This document shows, piece after piece, positions 27,914 to 36,839 of a stretch of DNA of 58,671 nucleotides. The position numbers and the translations under genes are program-made. Numbering within the stretch: the first letter of the stretch is position 1; each line of letters starts with the position of its first letter. Under the pieces are notes generated by a model that was not told where the DNA came from, made no database searches, and saw only the letters and a list, made by a program, of their open reading frames with translations. Source of the DNA: an uncultured Prevotellaceae bacterium (GTDB taxonomy: Bacteria > Bacteroidota > Bacteroidia > Bacteroidales > Bacteroidaceae); contig CAMBDA010000018.1 in NCBI GenBank assembly GCA_945865175.1, positions 1 through 58,671 on the forward strand, given 5' to 3'.

Positions 27914-29144
27914 TCAAATCGTTAGATTTTTTTTGACTAAGTTGCGACCTTCCCTAGTTATTACTGCAACATCTACAGGACCACCAACGCTTTCTTCTTC
28001 AGATGTGATTCGGCGTTTTAAATATGTCATTCGCACAAGACTTTCAGCCATATCTGCTAAATCTTCTTTGCTCAAATATGATACCGTATTAACTAATTTA
28101 GCAATATAATTCTCTTGAATAAACTGATCCATGCCTTGGGCGTAAAGATTCGTATAATTCTCCAAATCAATATTAAGCAACGCTTTTTTCAACACTTCTG
28201 GCGCTCCAGCAGAATCCAATTGTGAAATGATTTCATTTCTCAGTACGGTGATAGATGCTTTATAACTTTCATAAAACTTCTTCCGAAGTTCATCGTCAAT
28301 TCCTCGAATTACAGTGTTTGCGACGTCAGTTTGTGCGAAAGGTTCAACGCATGCATTGTCCTTGTTGGAAACAGCATATCCACTTTTATTCGTATATTTT
28401 ATTCTTCCATCAAAAGCCGCGCTTATTACGAAAGAGTAACAGGAAGGGGACAAGTCTTCTTCTCCACATCCCCAGAAAATAATCTCAGTATTGACAAGAT
28501 AAACGTGGACTGTAGAGACAATAATATTGTATAATGATTTGATAAACTGCTGTCAAAAGTTCTTGGTGCATGATTCAGACTCCAATGGCTCTTTTAATAT
28601 TTCTTCTACAATCGGTTTTGCATAATCCGAGAATTTTTCAAGTGTATAATCAGTAAATTCAGTGGCACGATTAGCAGAGGAATACAAATTGTCGAAATAT
28701 TCAAGTTTATCTTGTATTTTGCGGAACAAATCATCTTCCAATACTTCTTTGCCATTCTCTTCCAGTTCTTTTCTTGATATATCGATGATTTCTTCGAAAA
28801 AACCGTTTATAATGACTCTGAGATTAAGAATTTGGTCATCAACCAAATGAGACATTACATGCGTTTTTACAAACTCAAAGAAGAGGGGAGGATATTCATT
28901 GAGATGCTTACATGAAGTTTCACCTATTTCTTTTCGAACACAGCTTGAATATGTCTTCCCATGGCATACCAAGAAAATCCAAATTGCCACAAATACATAT
29001 ACCTACAGGGTTATGTCTTGACAATTCGAATATCTTATTTGCATGATTCGTGATTTTATGCTTAGAAGATACCGTATGTGTAGCAGCACTATCTGCGGCA
29101 AATGCTACTCCTCTACGATTTATCGTACCAACAATTGCTGTCAT
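27914..29144 (-). pseudogene. HslV/proteasome-like Ntn hydrolase, disrupted
   Basis: Three frame segments form one gene of about 410 codons. The first (29144 to 28920) begins MTAIVGTINRRGVAFAADSA, which aligns with the N terminus of HslV and proteasome beta subunits: Thr2 would be the nucleophile after Met removal, Asp18 matches proteasome Asp17, and Lys37 (ANKIFEL) fits Lys33 after a three-residue insertion. A frameshift near 28930-28945 leads into the second segment, which ends at one in-frame TGA (28553-28555); the third continues in the same frame with FWGCGEEDLSPSCYSF to 27914. The C-terminal helical half has no obvious motif. It follows the GIY-YIG gene by 9 bases, in one operon. Inactive as read unless both lesions are sequencing errors. 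Confidence 0.65.
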
Positions 29145-29153
29145 ACCAACATT

Positions 29154-30005
29154 CTATCTTTTAATAATTTCACTTAGTTTCTTTCCATCAGCATCTTTCC
29201 AATCATCCCAGCCATTACTTGGGCGGCCAAGAACGAAACTTGACGCTCCACTTGGACTATCAAATGGCACATCATGGAGAAGGATTATCTGTCCTTTGTC
29301 ATTTTTACAATGTTCTTTTACGAACAAGTCGCGTGAAGCTAAGGACTTGAAACTCTTTACCACTTCGGTCGCCAACAAACTTCCTTCAAGAAGTATGAAT
29401 TTCCCAGTCTGCTCATCGTAGAAGCCAGTGCCTTGTGCAGGGCGGTCAGAAGACTTCACAAAGTACATGTGCTCTGAACGAGTTTCTTGTTTCGCAGCCT
29501 CAAATATTCCGCATCCATAAAATCTACATAGCAGTTGTATGTCGCGGAAGAAAACTTCCATATCATTGACTCGGAAAGGAGCAATGTTTGGTTTTCTAGG
29601 GTTGGCACCATTCAAAAGTTCATAAGACCCTGCGCTTTGGGCTGCTTCAATGCCAAGATATTCCAGATATTTTACATCATCGCCATAGATCTTGTGATTA
29701 TCAGAAATAAACACTAATGCGATGCTCCAGAAGTCTTTCTTTTGAACATGGTCATTCTTGCGATTGGCAAAGTCTGTTGTTTGACCGATATACGCTTGTG
29801 GTTTTTGAGCATCTGGAGAACCAAGAAGTATATAGAAGGCTGGCTGTCCAGAGATATCATTGATAGTATTGGCCAATGTGATTTCTTCGCGAGGAATTAC
29901 ATAGAGGTGACAAGTTGAATTTGCCCCCATATAGATATTCCTTGCTCCATCGAGCTTGCCATCAAGAAGCTCTGTATGTATGGTGAAAGTGTTCTTGGTC
30001 TTCAT
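29154..30005 (-). CDS. GIY-YIG nuclease-fold protein with DUF4357 C-terminal domain
   Basis: 283 residues. The GIY-YIG fold spans about residues 55-135: AFYILLG and AYIGQT form the two signature strands, with Arg82 (FANRKNDH), a Glu in YLEYLGIEAA and Asn in LLNGANP as the expected catalytic set. Residues about 225-280 match DUF4357 (SRDLFVKEH, SGASSFVLGRPSNGW), a domain commonly fused to GIY-YIG or restriction-linked proteins. The ATG overlaps the TGA of the upstream HTH gene (ATGA), and the Ntn-hydrolase remnant follows 9 bases downstream, so the three form one coupled operon. DNA cleavage or binding is inferred from the fold. Confidence 0.85.
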   Translation of the reverse strand: MKTKNTFTIHTELLDGKLDGARNIYMGANSTCHLYVIPREEITLANTINDISGQPAFYILLGSPDAQKPQAYIGQTTDFANRKNDHVQKKDFWSIALVFISDNHKIYGDDVKYLEYLGIEAAQSAGSYELLNGANPRKPNIAPFRVNDMEVFFRDIQLLCRFYGCGIFEAAKQETRSEHMYFVKSSDRPAQGTGFYDEQTGKFILLEGSLLATEVVKSFKSLASRDLFVKEHCKNDKGQIILLHDVPFDSPSGASSFVLGRPSNGWDDWKDADGKKLSEIIKR

Positions 30006-30216
30006 GGCTTTCTGTCTATTCTAATGAGTTCTGTATAATCTATATCAAGTAGATTAGCTATTTTTTTATAGATTCCAATGATGGTTGTGAAGAATTGGTA
30101 CACCATTTTGAGACTGTAGTCGGTGCACAGCCCAATTGTTCAGCTAACCATTTATTGGTTTTCTTTTTCTCGGCCAGAATCACTTTTAGACGATTCAAAT
30201 CTCTTGCTTCTTCCAT
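30002..30216 (-). pseudogene. XRE-type HTH regulator, frameshifted at an A7 run
   Basis: Starts MEEARDLNRLKVILAEKKKT, then NKWLAEQLGCAPTTVSKWCT, a classic helix-turn-helix, then QPSLESIKK and a stop (30060-30058) after 52 codons. The stop results from a run of seven A (30067-30061). With eight, the frame continues IANLLDIDYTELIRI and ends in TGA at 30002-30004, overlapping the GIY-YIG start, giving a 71-residue protein that aligns with small Bacteroidales XRE regulators. This is either a real loss, a slippage (phase-variable) site, or a sequencing error. It would probably repress its own operon through the palindrome at 30257-30268. Confidence 0.75.
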
Positions 30217-30238
30217 GTTTTTTCTATATTGTATGGCG

Positions 30239-30268
30239 CAAAGATAATAAATTATTCTCGAAAACGAG
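30239..30268 (-). promoter_or_regulatory. promoter and palindrome upstream of the HTH operon
   Basis: TATCTTTG on the minus strand (30246-30239) is a good -7 box 23 bases upstream of the HTH ATG. The perfect 12-bp palindrome CTCGAAAACGAG lies at 30257-30268, between the -7 and -33 positions, well placed as an operator for the HTH protein (inference). Confidence 0.55.
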
Positions 30269-30464
30269 TCTGTTTTAAGGAAAAAGATACAAACTAATGT
30301 ATTTTTAATGAATTATTTTCATTTTATAGGCTATTTCTGCAACCTCTCAGAATTCACTCGTCGTGAAATAATGGAATTAGGAATTGTTGTGAAGTTATTC
30401 GCTGACACCAATCATATTTGAAGTTTTTACTCAATTTAAGACTGTAATTTGGCCACCATTGATG

Positions 30465-30572
30465 TTTTGTACGTTAAAAAACTGCCAATATTGGCAGTTT
30501 CTCGGTGTAAAACTTGCATAATACAATAAAAAACAATATTTTTGTACCGTAAAAAGTTGCCAATACTGGCAA
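30465..30572 (+). promoter_or_regulatory. duplicated palindromic operators and promoter of the AAA/DUF4143 operon
   Basis: The core CTGCCAATATTGGCAG lies in a perfect 22-bp palindrome at 30479-30500. A second, slightly imperfect copy, TTGCCAATACTGGCAA, is at 30557-30572. Each is preceded by TTTTGTAC and an A-rich stretch, so a block of about 33 bases is duplicated 75 bases apart. The promoter TTG (30514-30516), 20 bases, TATTTTTG (30537-30544) lies between them; the second palindrome sits just after the predicted start of transcription (about 30551). This looks like two operators for a dimeric repressor, with possible looping. The repressor is not identified. Confidence 0.7.
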
Positions 30573-30589
30573 TAATATAATATAGAACA

Positions 30590-31843
30590 ATGGAGATAAA
30601 AAGAGATCGATATCTAAAAAAGCTGATTGATAGCCGTCAAAATGGCTTTATCAAAGTTGTAACAGGTATTCGTAGATGTGGCAAATCATATCTGCTGAAC
30701 GTCTTGTTCTATCACTACCTATTAGATAATGGAGTGGCTGATGACCACATCATCCGCATTGACCTTGAAGACCGCATGAACAAGGAACTGAGAAATCCAG
30801 ACACTATGCTTCACTATGTTCATGACAGAATCAAGGACAAAGAACTGTATTACATCATTATTGATGAAGTGCAATTGATGGATGAGTTTGTGGATGTGTT
30901 GAACAGCTTCCGGCATATTGATAATGCTGACACATACGTGACAGGCAGTAACTCTCACTTCCTATCATCAGACATTCCTACGGAATTTCGTGGTCGAGGA
31001 GAGACTATCCATGTTAACCCATTGTCTTTTGCGGAGTTTTATTCTGCCGTTGGCGGTGACAAGCAGGATGCATGGCGTGAATATTACACCTATGGAGGTT
31101 TGCCACTTATACAGTCTTTTGAGACCGAAGAAAAGAAAATCAACTATCTGAAGGACTTGTTTGAAACTGTATATTTGGCAGATATTATTGAGAGACACAA
31201 AATCAAGAATGATAATGAATTCCGTGAGTTGGTGCTTATTTTGGCATCATCTATAGGTGCTCCATGCAATCCGACTAAATTATCGAACACCTTCAAAAGT
31301 GTTAAGAATGTAAGCATCGGTAGTCAAACTATCTCTAATTACCTTACCTATCTGTCTGAATCGTTCCTGCTGAACAAAGCTATACGTTACGATATAAAAG
31401 GTAAGAAATACATCAACACACTATCCAAATACTATTTCTCTGATATAGGTTTGAGAAATGCCATCTTAGATATGCGTCAACAAGAGGAAACGCACATCAT
31501 GGAGAATATCATCTACAATGAATTACTTGTACGTGGTTACAGTGTTGATGTCGGAATGGTTGAAATAAAGAAGCAGGACAAGGATGGCAAGTGGGTTCGT
31601 ATTCAACTTGAAGTGGACTTCATCGCCAGTCTTGGCAGTAAGAAGTACTATGTGCAGTCGGCATTGTCTATACCTGACAGAGAAAAGGAAATACAGGAGT
31701 CTCGATCTCTGACCAACATCAATGACTCTTTCAAGAAGGTTATCATTGTGAAAGACCACATTATGCCTCGTCGAAACGAGGAGGGAATACTCACAATCGG
31801 TCTTTTCGACTTTCTTCTAAAAGAGGATAGTTTGGATATATAA
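30590..31843 (+). CDS. AAA ATPase with DUF4143 domain
   Basis: 417 residues. The N-terminal AAA_14-type ATPase has the P-loop GIRRCGKS (26-33), Walker B IIIDEVQL (Asp92-Glu93) and the sensor VTGSNSHFLS. From about residue 195 a DUF4143 domain follows, with a winged-helix-like part and a C-terminal PD-(D/E)XK-like core (ENIIYNELLVRG, LEVDFIASLG, KYYVQ). Proteins of this family are abundant in gut Bacteroidales and archaea and lack a settled function; ATP-dependent DNA binding is likely. It is the first gene behind the palindromic operators and is followed 33 bases later by the coiled-coil membrane protein. Confidence 0.88.
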   Translation: MEIKRDRYLKKLIDSRQNGFIKVVTGIRRCGKSYLLNVLFYHYLLDNGVADDHIIRIDLEDRMNKELRNPDTMLHYVHDRIKDKELYYIIIDEVQLMDEFVDVLNSFRHIDNADTYVTGSNSHFLSSDIPTEFRGRGETIHVNPLSFAEFYSAVGGDKQDAWREYYTYGGLPLIQSFETEEKKINYLKDLFETVYLADIIERHKIKNDNEFRELVLILASSIGAPCNPTKLSNTFKSVKNVSIGSQTISNYLTYLSESFLLNKAIRYDIKGKKYINTLSKYYFSDIGLRNAILDMRQQEETHIMENIIYNELLVRGYSVDVGMVEIKKQDKDGKWVRIQLEVDFIASLGSKKYYVQSALSIPDREKEIQESRSLTNINDSFKKVIIVKDHIMPRRNEEGILTIGLFDFLLKEDSLDI

Positions 31844-31876
31844 TAAGAGTAAACATCCAGAAGCTTTACAAATAAG

Positions 31877-32854
31877 ATGAAAAAATTCTTCAGCATATTA
31901 GAGAACATTATCGGCTATACACTATTTTTCGCATTCACCGCATTCGTCATACATTACTTCTTGGGAGTAATCGACGAAGAAACGAGGATGAAGGTTATGG
32001 GGTATATCCCTTATTGCTACCTTGGTGCTGCGATTGTAGTTCTCTATAAATTAGTCGCTCTCGTTTTCACAAGTTTCTATCAAATAAAGATAGAAAAGCG
32101 GAAAGAATATCTTGATGAGATTCTCGCTTGGCAAAAAATTGAAGAGGCTTCAACTAAGCAAGGAGATATGTTGGAACAGGAATTAACTCCTTTCACTGAA
32201 AATGTGAAGCGTATGCCCGAAGGCAATACTGATGCTGTCATAAAAGAAATACAAGACCGTCTGCCGGAAGTGGTTCAGAAGTTGGTGGATCAACGAGTGG
32301 CAGAGATTAAGCAGAACATGACCAAGGAGAACGAAGAACGCATCCAAGAAATCAACGTTCTGTCTGCCAATGTTTCTGATGTGCTGGAAAGACGAGAGCA
32401 TCTGCTCAATCTTGAAGCAGAAATCAAGCGATGTCAGGAAGACGAACGAAAGAAGCGACTTGCCAATACAGAAGAATATACCATGCTGGTGTTCTCTTTG
32501 GCTGGCACGTCTGTAGAAGATGTAGAGAAAGTATGTGACATTGTCAAACTATTTATTGAGACAGGACAGGTGGCTGCCAATAAGGATTTATACATCCCGT
32601 TGAACAAGAAGCTACGCAATGCCGAGTTGAAGCAATTCGTCACCAATATAATAAGGTATAACGGAAAAGACTATCTCGATGGAGACTCTTTCCTCCAAAC
32701 CGCATTCTGCGAATGGTTCAGTGGTAAGAAAGAAAACATTGCCAAGAACTACTCCGTACTGCCCAAAGACTCGTTGGTATCAAAGGACGGGGTGGAAGCA
32801 GATTTGGAGCGCTTGCATAAAAACGTCAGGGAAGACCAAAAGAGTAATAGTTGA
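31877..32854 (+). CDS. two-TM coiled-coil membrane protein, unknown function
   Basis: 325 residues, no family recognised. Two transmembrane helices (about 10-32 and 43-68) form an N-terminal hairpin, followed by a long charged helical region (about 70-220; runs such as IKEIQDRLPEVVQKLVDQRV and MTKENEERIQEINVLSANV) predicted to form coiled coil, then a C-terminal globular part (about 225-325) of unknown fold. The layout (membrane hairpin plus coiled coil plus soluble head) suggests a membrane-tethered adaptor. It is 33 bases after the ATPase and 43 bases before the PHP-SMC gene, so all three should be co-transcribed. AT-rich like the rest of the island. Confidence 0.8.
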   Translation: MKKFFSILENIIGYTLFFAFTAFVIHYFLGVIDEETRMKVMGYIPYCYLGAAIVVLYKLVALVFTSFYQIKIEKRKEYLDEILAWQKIEEASTKQGDMLEQELTPFTENVKRMPEGNTDAVIKEIQDRLPEVVQKLVDQRVAEIKQNMTKENEERIQEINVLSANVSDVLERREHLLNLEAEIKRCQEDERKKRLANTEEYTMLVFSLAGTSVEDVEKVCDIVKLFIETGQVAANKDLYIPLNKKLRNAELKQFVTNIIRYNGKDYLDGDSFLQTAFCEWFSGKKENIAKNYSVLPKDSLVSKDGVEADLERLHKNVREDQKSNS

Positions 32855-32897
32855 ACAAAAGAAATAAAGACATTATAATAAAAAATATAACAACAAT

Positions 32898-35621
32898 ATG
32901 AATCGAGGTTCTGAATGGAGAGTATGGGATTTACATATCCACACTCCAGAAACTGCTAAAAATAATCAGTATGGAAATGCAGTTGAAGCATGGCCTGCTT
33001 TTATAGATAAATTGGAAGCAATAAACTATGCTGTTTACGGTATTACTGATTACTTTTCAATAAAGAATTATCTAAAAGTAAAACACCATCAAAATGAAGG
33101 CCGTTTACAGAACTGCTGTATACTACCTAATGTTGAAATGCGTATTGAACCTGTCACAGGCAAAGGAACTCCGATTAATATTCATGCTATCTTAGATCCA
33201 TCTCTTTCAATCGAAGATATTGAAAGGGAGTTTTTCCGGGCATTGAAATTCAAATATAACGATTCAGAATATTCTTGTTGTGATGCTGACTTAATAGCAA
33301 TGGGTAGGGCTATAAAAGGTGACTACAACTATCCAGAACAAGCAGCCATAAATGTAGCGATAAGTGAAATGGTTATATCATATTCTGATTTACGCTCCAT
33401 TATTCAAAAACCTTTTTTTAGAGGAAGAATTATCATAGCCTTATCTCATAGTTCAAACGATGGAGACTCTGGTTTACATAAGCATGAAGGTGGACTTAGT
33501 GCTGTTCGTTCCGAAATATGCAAAATGTCAGACATTATTTTATCAGGCAACCCCAAGGATATTGATTATTTCCTCGGAAAGACTACGTCTGTAAAGGAAG
33601 TAGTCAATAATTGTGGCAGTATAAAACCATGTATCACAGGCACCGATGCACACTCATTAGAAAAAGTGGGAGTATTTCAAGATGGAAGGAAAACATGGAT
33701 TAAAGCAGATCCAACTTTTGAAGGTCTTAAACAGATTCTATTTGAACCAGAAGATAGAGTTCGCATTTGCGATTCTAAACCAGAATACAAATATGATTAT
33801 GACGTAATTGACAAAGTTGACTTAATCTCTGCCAACACTTGGCATCAAACGATATACTTTAACCAGAATCTTAACTCTATTATTGGTGGTAGATCAACAG
33901 GAAAATCTACTTTGCTGGCATCTCTCGCAGCCTCATTCAATTGTACAGAAGATATAGAAAACAAGGAGTACATCAACCAACTACGTGATTCTGTACATGT
34001 TTATTGGCGAGACGGTCAAGAGAATGGTGATAAATTTATTGAATACTTCCCCCAAAATAAGATTTCCAATCTTGCAGAAACTAAGGAAACGGACAAACTG
34101 TTAATGGGAATTCTACTTGGAAAGGAAGATGTTAAAGTTGAATATGATAAGCATAAATCATTATTGGCTTTACTGTTTTCTACAATACAAGCTAACGTAG
34201 CATCATTCTTCGAGAAACGAAGGTTGTATAGTGACAAGAGACAATATATAAAGAGTATCGGAGATGAAGAAGGTATCAAAAAAGAAATAAATAAGCTAGA
34301 GAATCAGCGAAATGAGTATCAGTCAACACTGACTGAAAAGAAAGATATTTTGGATTCATTTATAAAAGATACAGAAGAAATTGGTAAGAAACAGAGAGAA
34401 AAAGCATTGTTATTAAAAGACTCAGAGATTCTCAAATTGTATCAGTTAGAGTCTTTTATTATAGCAAATAGTTCTATAAACTTGTCGGAGTTGACTCCAG
34501 AGAGTTTATCTAAAATAACTCAAACAATTACGTCAACCCTGAATTGCGCAAATCAGCAAGTCCAAGAAGCTATTAAAGAAATTCTTGATAATAATAACAA
34601 AGCAATTTCAATAATCGATACCCAAATAGAAGCAATACAATCTCAATCTAAATATAAAGAGGGGAAGCAAATATTTGAAGCTAATAAATCATTAACTGAT
34701 ATTATTAGGCAGTTGGATGAACTTAACAAGAAGCTTGCTTTGATTACGCAAGAGACCGAAGCTACAAAAAAAATCAAAAATGAAGTTAAGGAATTAGGAC
34801 GCAATTTACTTTCTATGCACGTATCATATTTGGATGCTATGAATAACATTGCTTTCAAGATGAAATTGCAATATGAAGATGTTCTACTAACTTCGTCTAT
34901 TGTTCTAAAACACAATCTAATTCAAGCATTATCTGAATGTATTTCTCTTAGATCCGCGGCGATGAATGAATTGATTGATAATGTAGTCATAGTCTTTCGT
35001 AAACAGAATAAAACAGATATTGTAGAATGCTTAAAAAATGTTCTAAATAAAGCCTTACGAAATGAAATCCCATTTAAAGCAGGATATGACGCTCAATCCT
35101 TCATGTCAAGAATTCTTTCAGAGAATTGGTTTGGACTTAGTTTGAATGTGAAATATGATGGAGACGACCTAAAGGACATGTCTCCAGGAAAGCGTTCTTT
35201 TGTCGTATTAAAGTTATTGCTCGATTTTAGCGACAAAAAATGTCCTATACTTATTGACCAGCCAGAAGACAACCTCGACAATCGAGCCATCTACAGTGAT
35301 CTCGTAAGATACATTCGCAAAAAGAAAAAAGATAGACAAATTATTCTTGTCACCCACAATCCAAACATTGTGGTTGGTGCAGATTCTGAGGAAGTTATAA
35401 TTGCCAATCAGAATGGAAAGAATGCCCCTAATGAAAATGGAATAAAGTTTCAGTATTTATGTGGAAGTCTTGAAGACTGTAAAGACAGAATAAGTGACGA
35501 TGATACAATTCCAATGTTAAATCGATGTGGAGTGCGAGAGCATGTATGTGACATCTTAGAAGGTGGCGAGAATGCGTTCAAAGAAAGGGAAAATAAATAT
35601 GGCTTTTATAACGCTAAATGA
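32898..35621 (+). CDS. PHP-domain/SMC-like ATPase (TrlF family)
   Basis: 907 residues. Residues 1-260 are a PHP metal-dependent phosphoesterase domain: DLHIHT (Asp11, His13, His15), Glu80, His95, His184 and GTDAH (Asp250, His252). The usual TDH motif reads ITDY (Asp51, Tyr52). An ABC/SMC-type ATPase follows: P-loop GGRSTGKS (330-337), a long coiled-coil insert (about 450-690), signature DMSPGKRS (about 760), Walker B LIDQPEDNLDN (about 785) and H-loop VTHNP (about 818). This architecture matches TrlF-type proteins seen near restriction-modification genes; ATP-driven DNA sensing coupled to nucleic-acid cleavage is a reasonable but unproved role. It is the last gene of the operon. Confidence 0.85.
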   Translation: MNRGSEWRVWDLHIHTPETAKNNQYGNAVEAWPAFIDKLEAINYAVYGITDYFSIKNYLKVKHHQNEGRLQNCCILPNVEMRIEPVTGKGTPINIHAILDPSLSIEDIEREFFRALKFKYNDSEYSCCDADLIAMGRAIKGDYNYPEQAAINVAISEMVISYSDLRSIIQKPFFRGRIIIALSHSSNDGDSGLHKHEGGLSAVRSEICKMSDIILSGNPKDIDYFLGKTTSVKEVVNNCGSIKPCITGTDAHSLEKVGVFQDGRKTWIKADPTFEGLKQILFEPEDRVRICDSKPEYKYDYDVIDKVDLISANTWHQTIYFNQNLNSIIGGRSTGKSTLLASLAASFNCTEDIENKEYINQLRDSVHVYWRDGQENGDKFIEYFPQNKISNLAETKETDKLLMGILLGKEDVKVEYDKHKSLLALLFSTIQANVASFFEKRRLYSDKRQYIKSIGDEEGIKKEINKLENQRNEYQSTLTEKKDILDSFIKDTEEIGKKQREKALLLKDSEILKLYQLESFIIANSSINLSELTPESLSKITQTITSTLNCANQQVQEAIKEILDNNNKAISIIDTQIEAIQSQSKYKEGKQIFEANKSLTDIIRQLDELNKKLALITQETEATKKIKNEVKELGRNLLSMHVSYLDAMNNIAFKMKLQYEDVLLTSSIVLKHNLIQALSECISLRSAAMNELIDNVVIVFRKQNKTDIVECLKNVLNKALRNEIPFKAGYDAQSFMSRILSENWFGLSLNVKYDGDDLKDMSPGKRSFVVLKLLLDFSDKKCPILIDQPEDNLDNRAIYSDLVRYIRKKKKDRQIILVTHNPNIVVGADSEEVIIANQNGKNAPNENGIKFQYLCGSLEDCKDRISDDDTIPMLNRCGVREHVCDILEGGENAFKERENKYGFYNAK

Positions 35622-35740
35622 CAAAGTCATTCATGTGTGTCACTGATTTTGCCAGATGAAGAAAACTTAGTACCTCCTGACCTCGACAATGCGCCACCCT
35701 TTTCATATACGCGTGTACGCGAGGCTTGATTTTCAAGTGT

Positions 35741-36839
35741 TTAACCTTGGCTTAGGATACTCTGAATATCGAAAAGCGGCTTGATCTTGCAGTGATCAGG
35801 AGTCAGCAGCAGTGTCTGTTGCATTACAGTTCCGTTGTTTGGAAAGTTTATCCGCACTGTGGCAATAGTCTTGGCAATCCTCAATACAGAGTCGACGCTG
35901 AGGTCAACTTTAGCAATACATATTATGCGTTCAAGTTCTTTGTAAACCTTGTATGCCATGAAGCAGATGCAGATGTGAGCCTCAATACGCTTCTCCGTGA
36001 AGTGGAAGATTGGACGTGCCTCAAGATTTCCCTTGGTCACACAAAAGGCCCGTTCCACCACCCATAGACCGTGATACTGGGTAACGACTTCTTTCGGCTT
36101 TAAATCCGTATTGGTTATGTATCCTTTCAAGACATTCCACTTTGCATCTTCCGCTATTTTGTCATCGCTGATAACAACATCAACATCTTTGCTGATCTCA
36201 AGGAACTTGTTGTATCCTCGTTTGTTGACAGACGCTTTGGTAATCTTTCCGCTTGCGTATGACTTACGGAGCCTTGCAACGCCTTTTTCACGGTTGTGGG
36301 CATCCTTCTTTGCTCGGTCGGTAGAATATCCGATGATAAGGCGTGCATTGTCACCATGCTTGCGCTCGTGGTACTTTCTGTCTTCCTTCCCCAGGCTCAG
36401 AATCCATTTCTTCACAGCTTCGCTTTCTGTATGTATGCGTGCTCCGATAATGTACTTGTATCCCGCATCCTCCAGCTGCTGTACGTTGCGCTTACTCATC
36501 AAACCTACATCTGCCACTACAACGAAATCATCCAACAAAAAGCGCTGTATAAAATCGTCTATGACAGGAATCATAGTATAGCCTTCGTATTGGCTTCCGT
36601 TGAAGATGCAATATGAGAGAGGGTAACCATCTCTACTTACCAGCAGTCCCAGCACAATCTGTGATTCGGCGGTCTTACCATCCTTTGAAAACCCAGGCTC
36701 ACGCAGTACGTCCGTCTTGCCTGACTCAAGATACAATGTGGTAACATCATAGAACAGCAATCCGACTTTGCCGCCGAGAATGCGCCTCGTGTGCTCTACG
36801 CTGATTCGCTGGACAGTCTCTCTCTGCGTATTGTAGAAA
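35741..36839 (-). pseudogene. IS1634-family transposase, N-terminally truncated
   Basis: The open frame runs to 35741 from the junction at about 36839 without a proper start. It covers the central and C-terminal parts of an IS4-group DDE transposase: GLLFYDVTTLYLES (first Asp), VVVADVGLMSKRNV (second Asp region), KYIIGARI, and the late YHGLWVVERAF with the catalytic Glu. The first 150 or so residues typical of the family are missing; upstream sequence (36840 onward) belongs to something else. It marks the right edge of the AT-rich accessory genes. Confidence 0.85.

Noticed and set aside
28553..28555. In-frame TGA as selenocysteine codon in the Ntn hydrolase
   Set aside because: No SECIS-like hairpin seen and a separate frameshift in the same gene points to decay.
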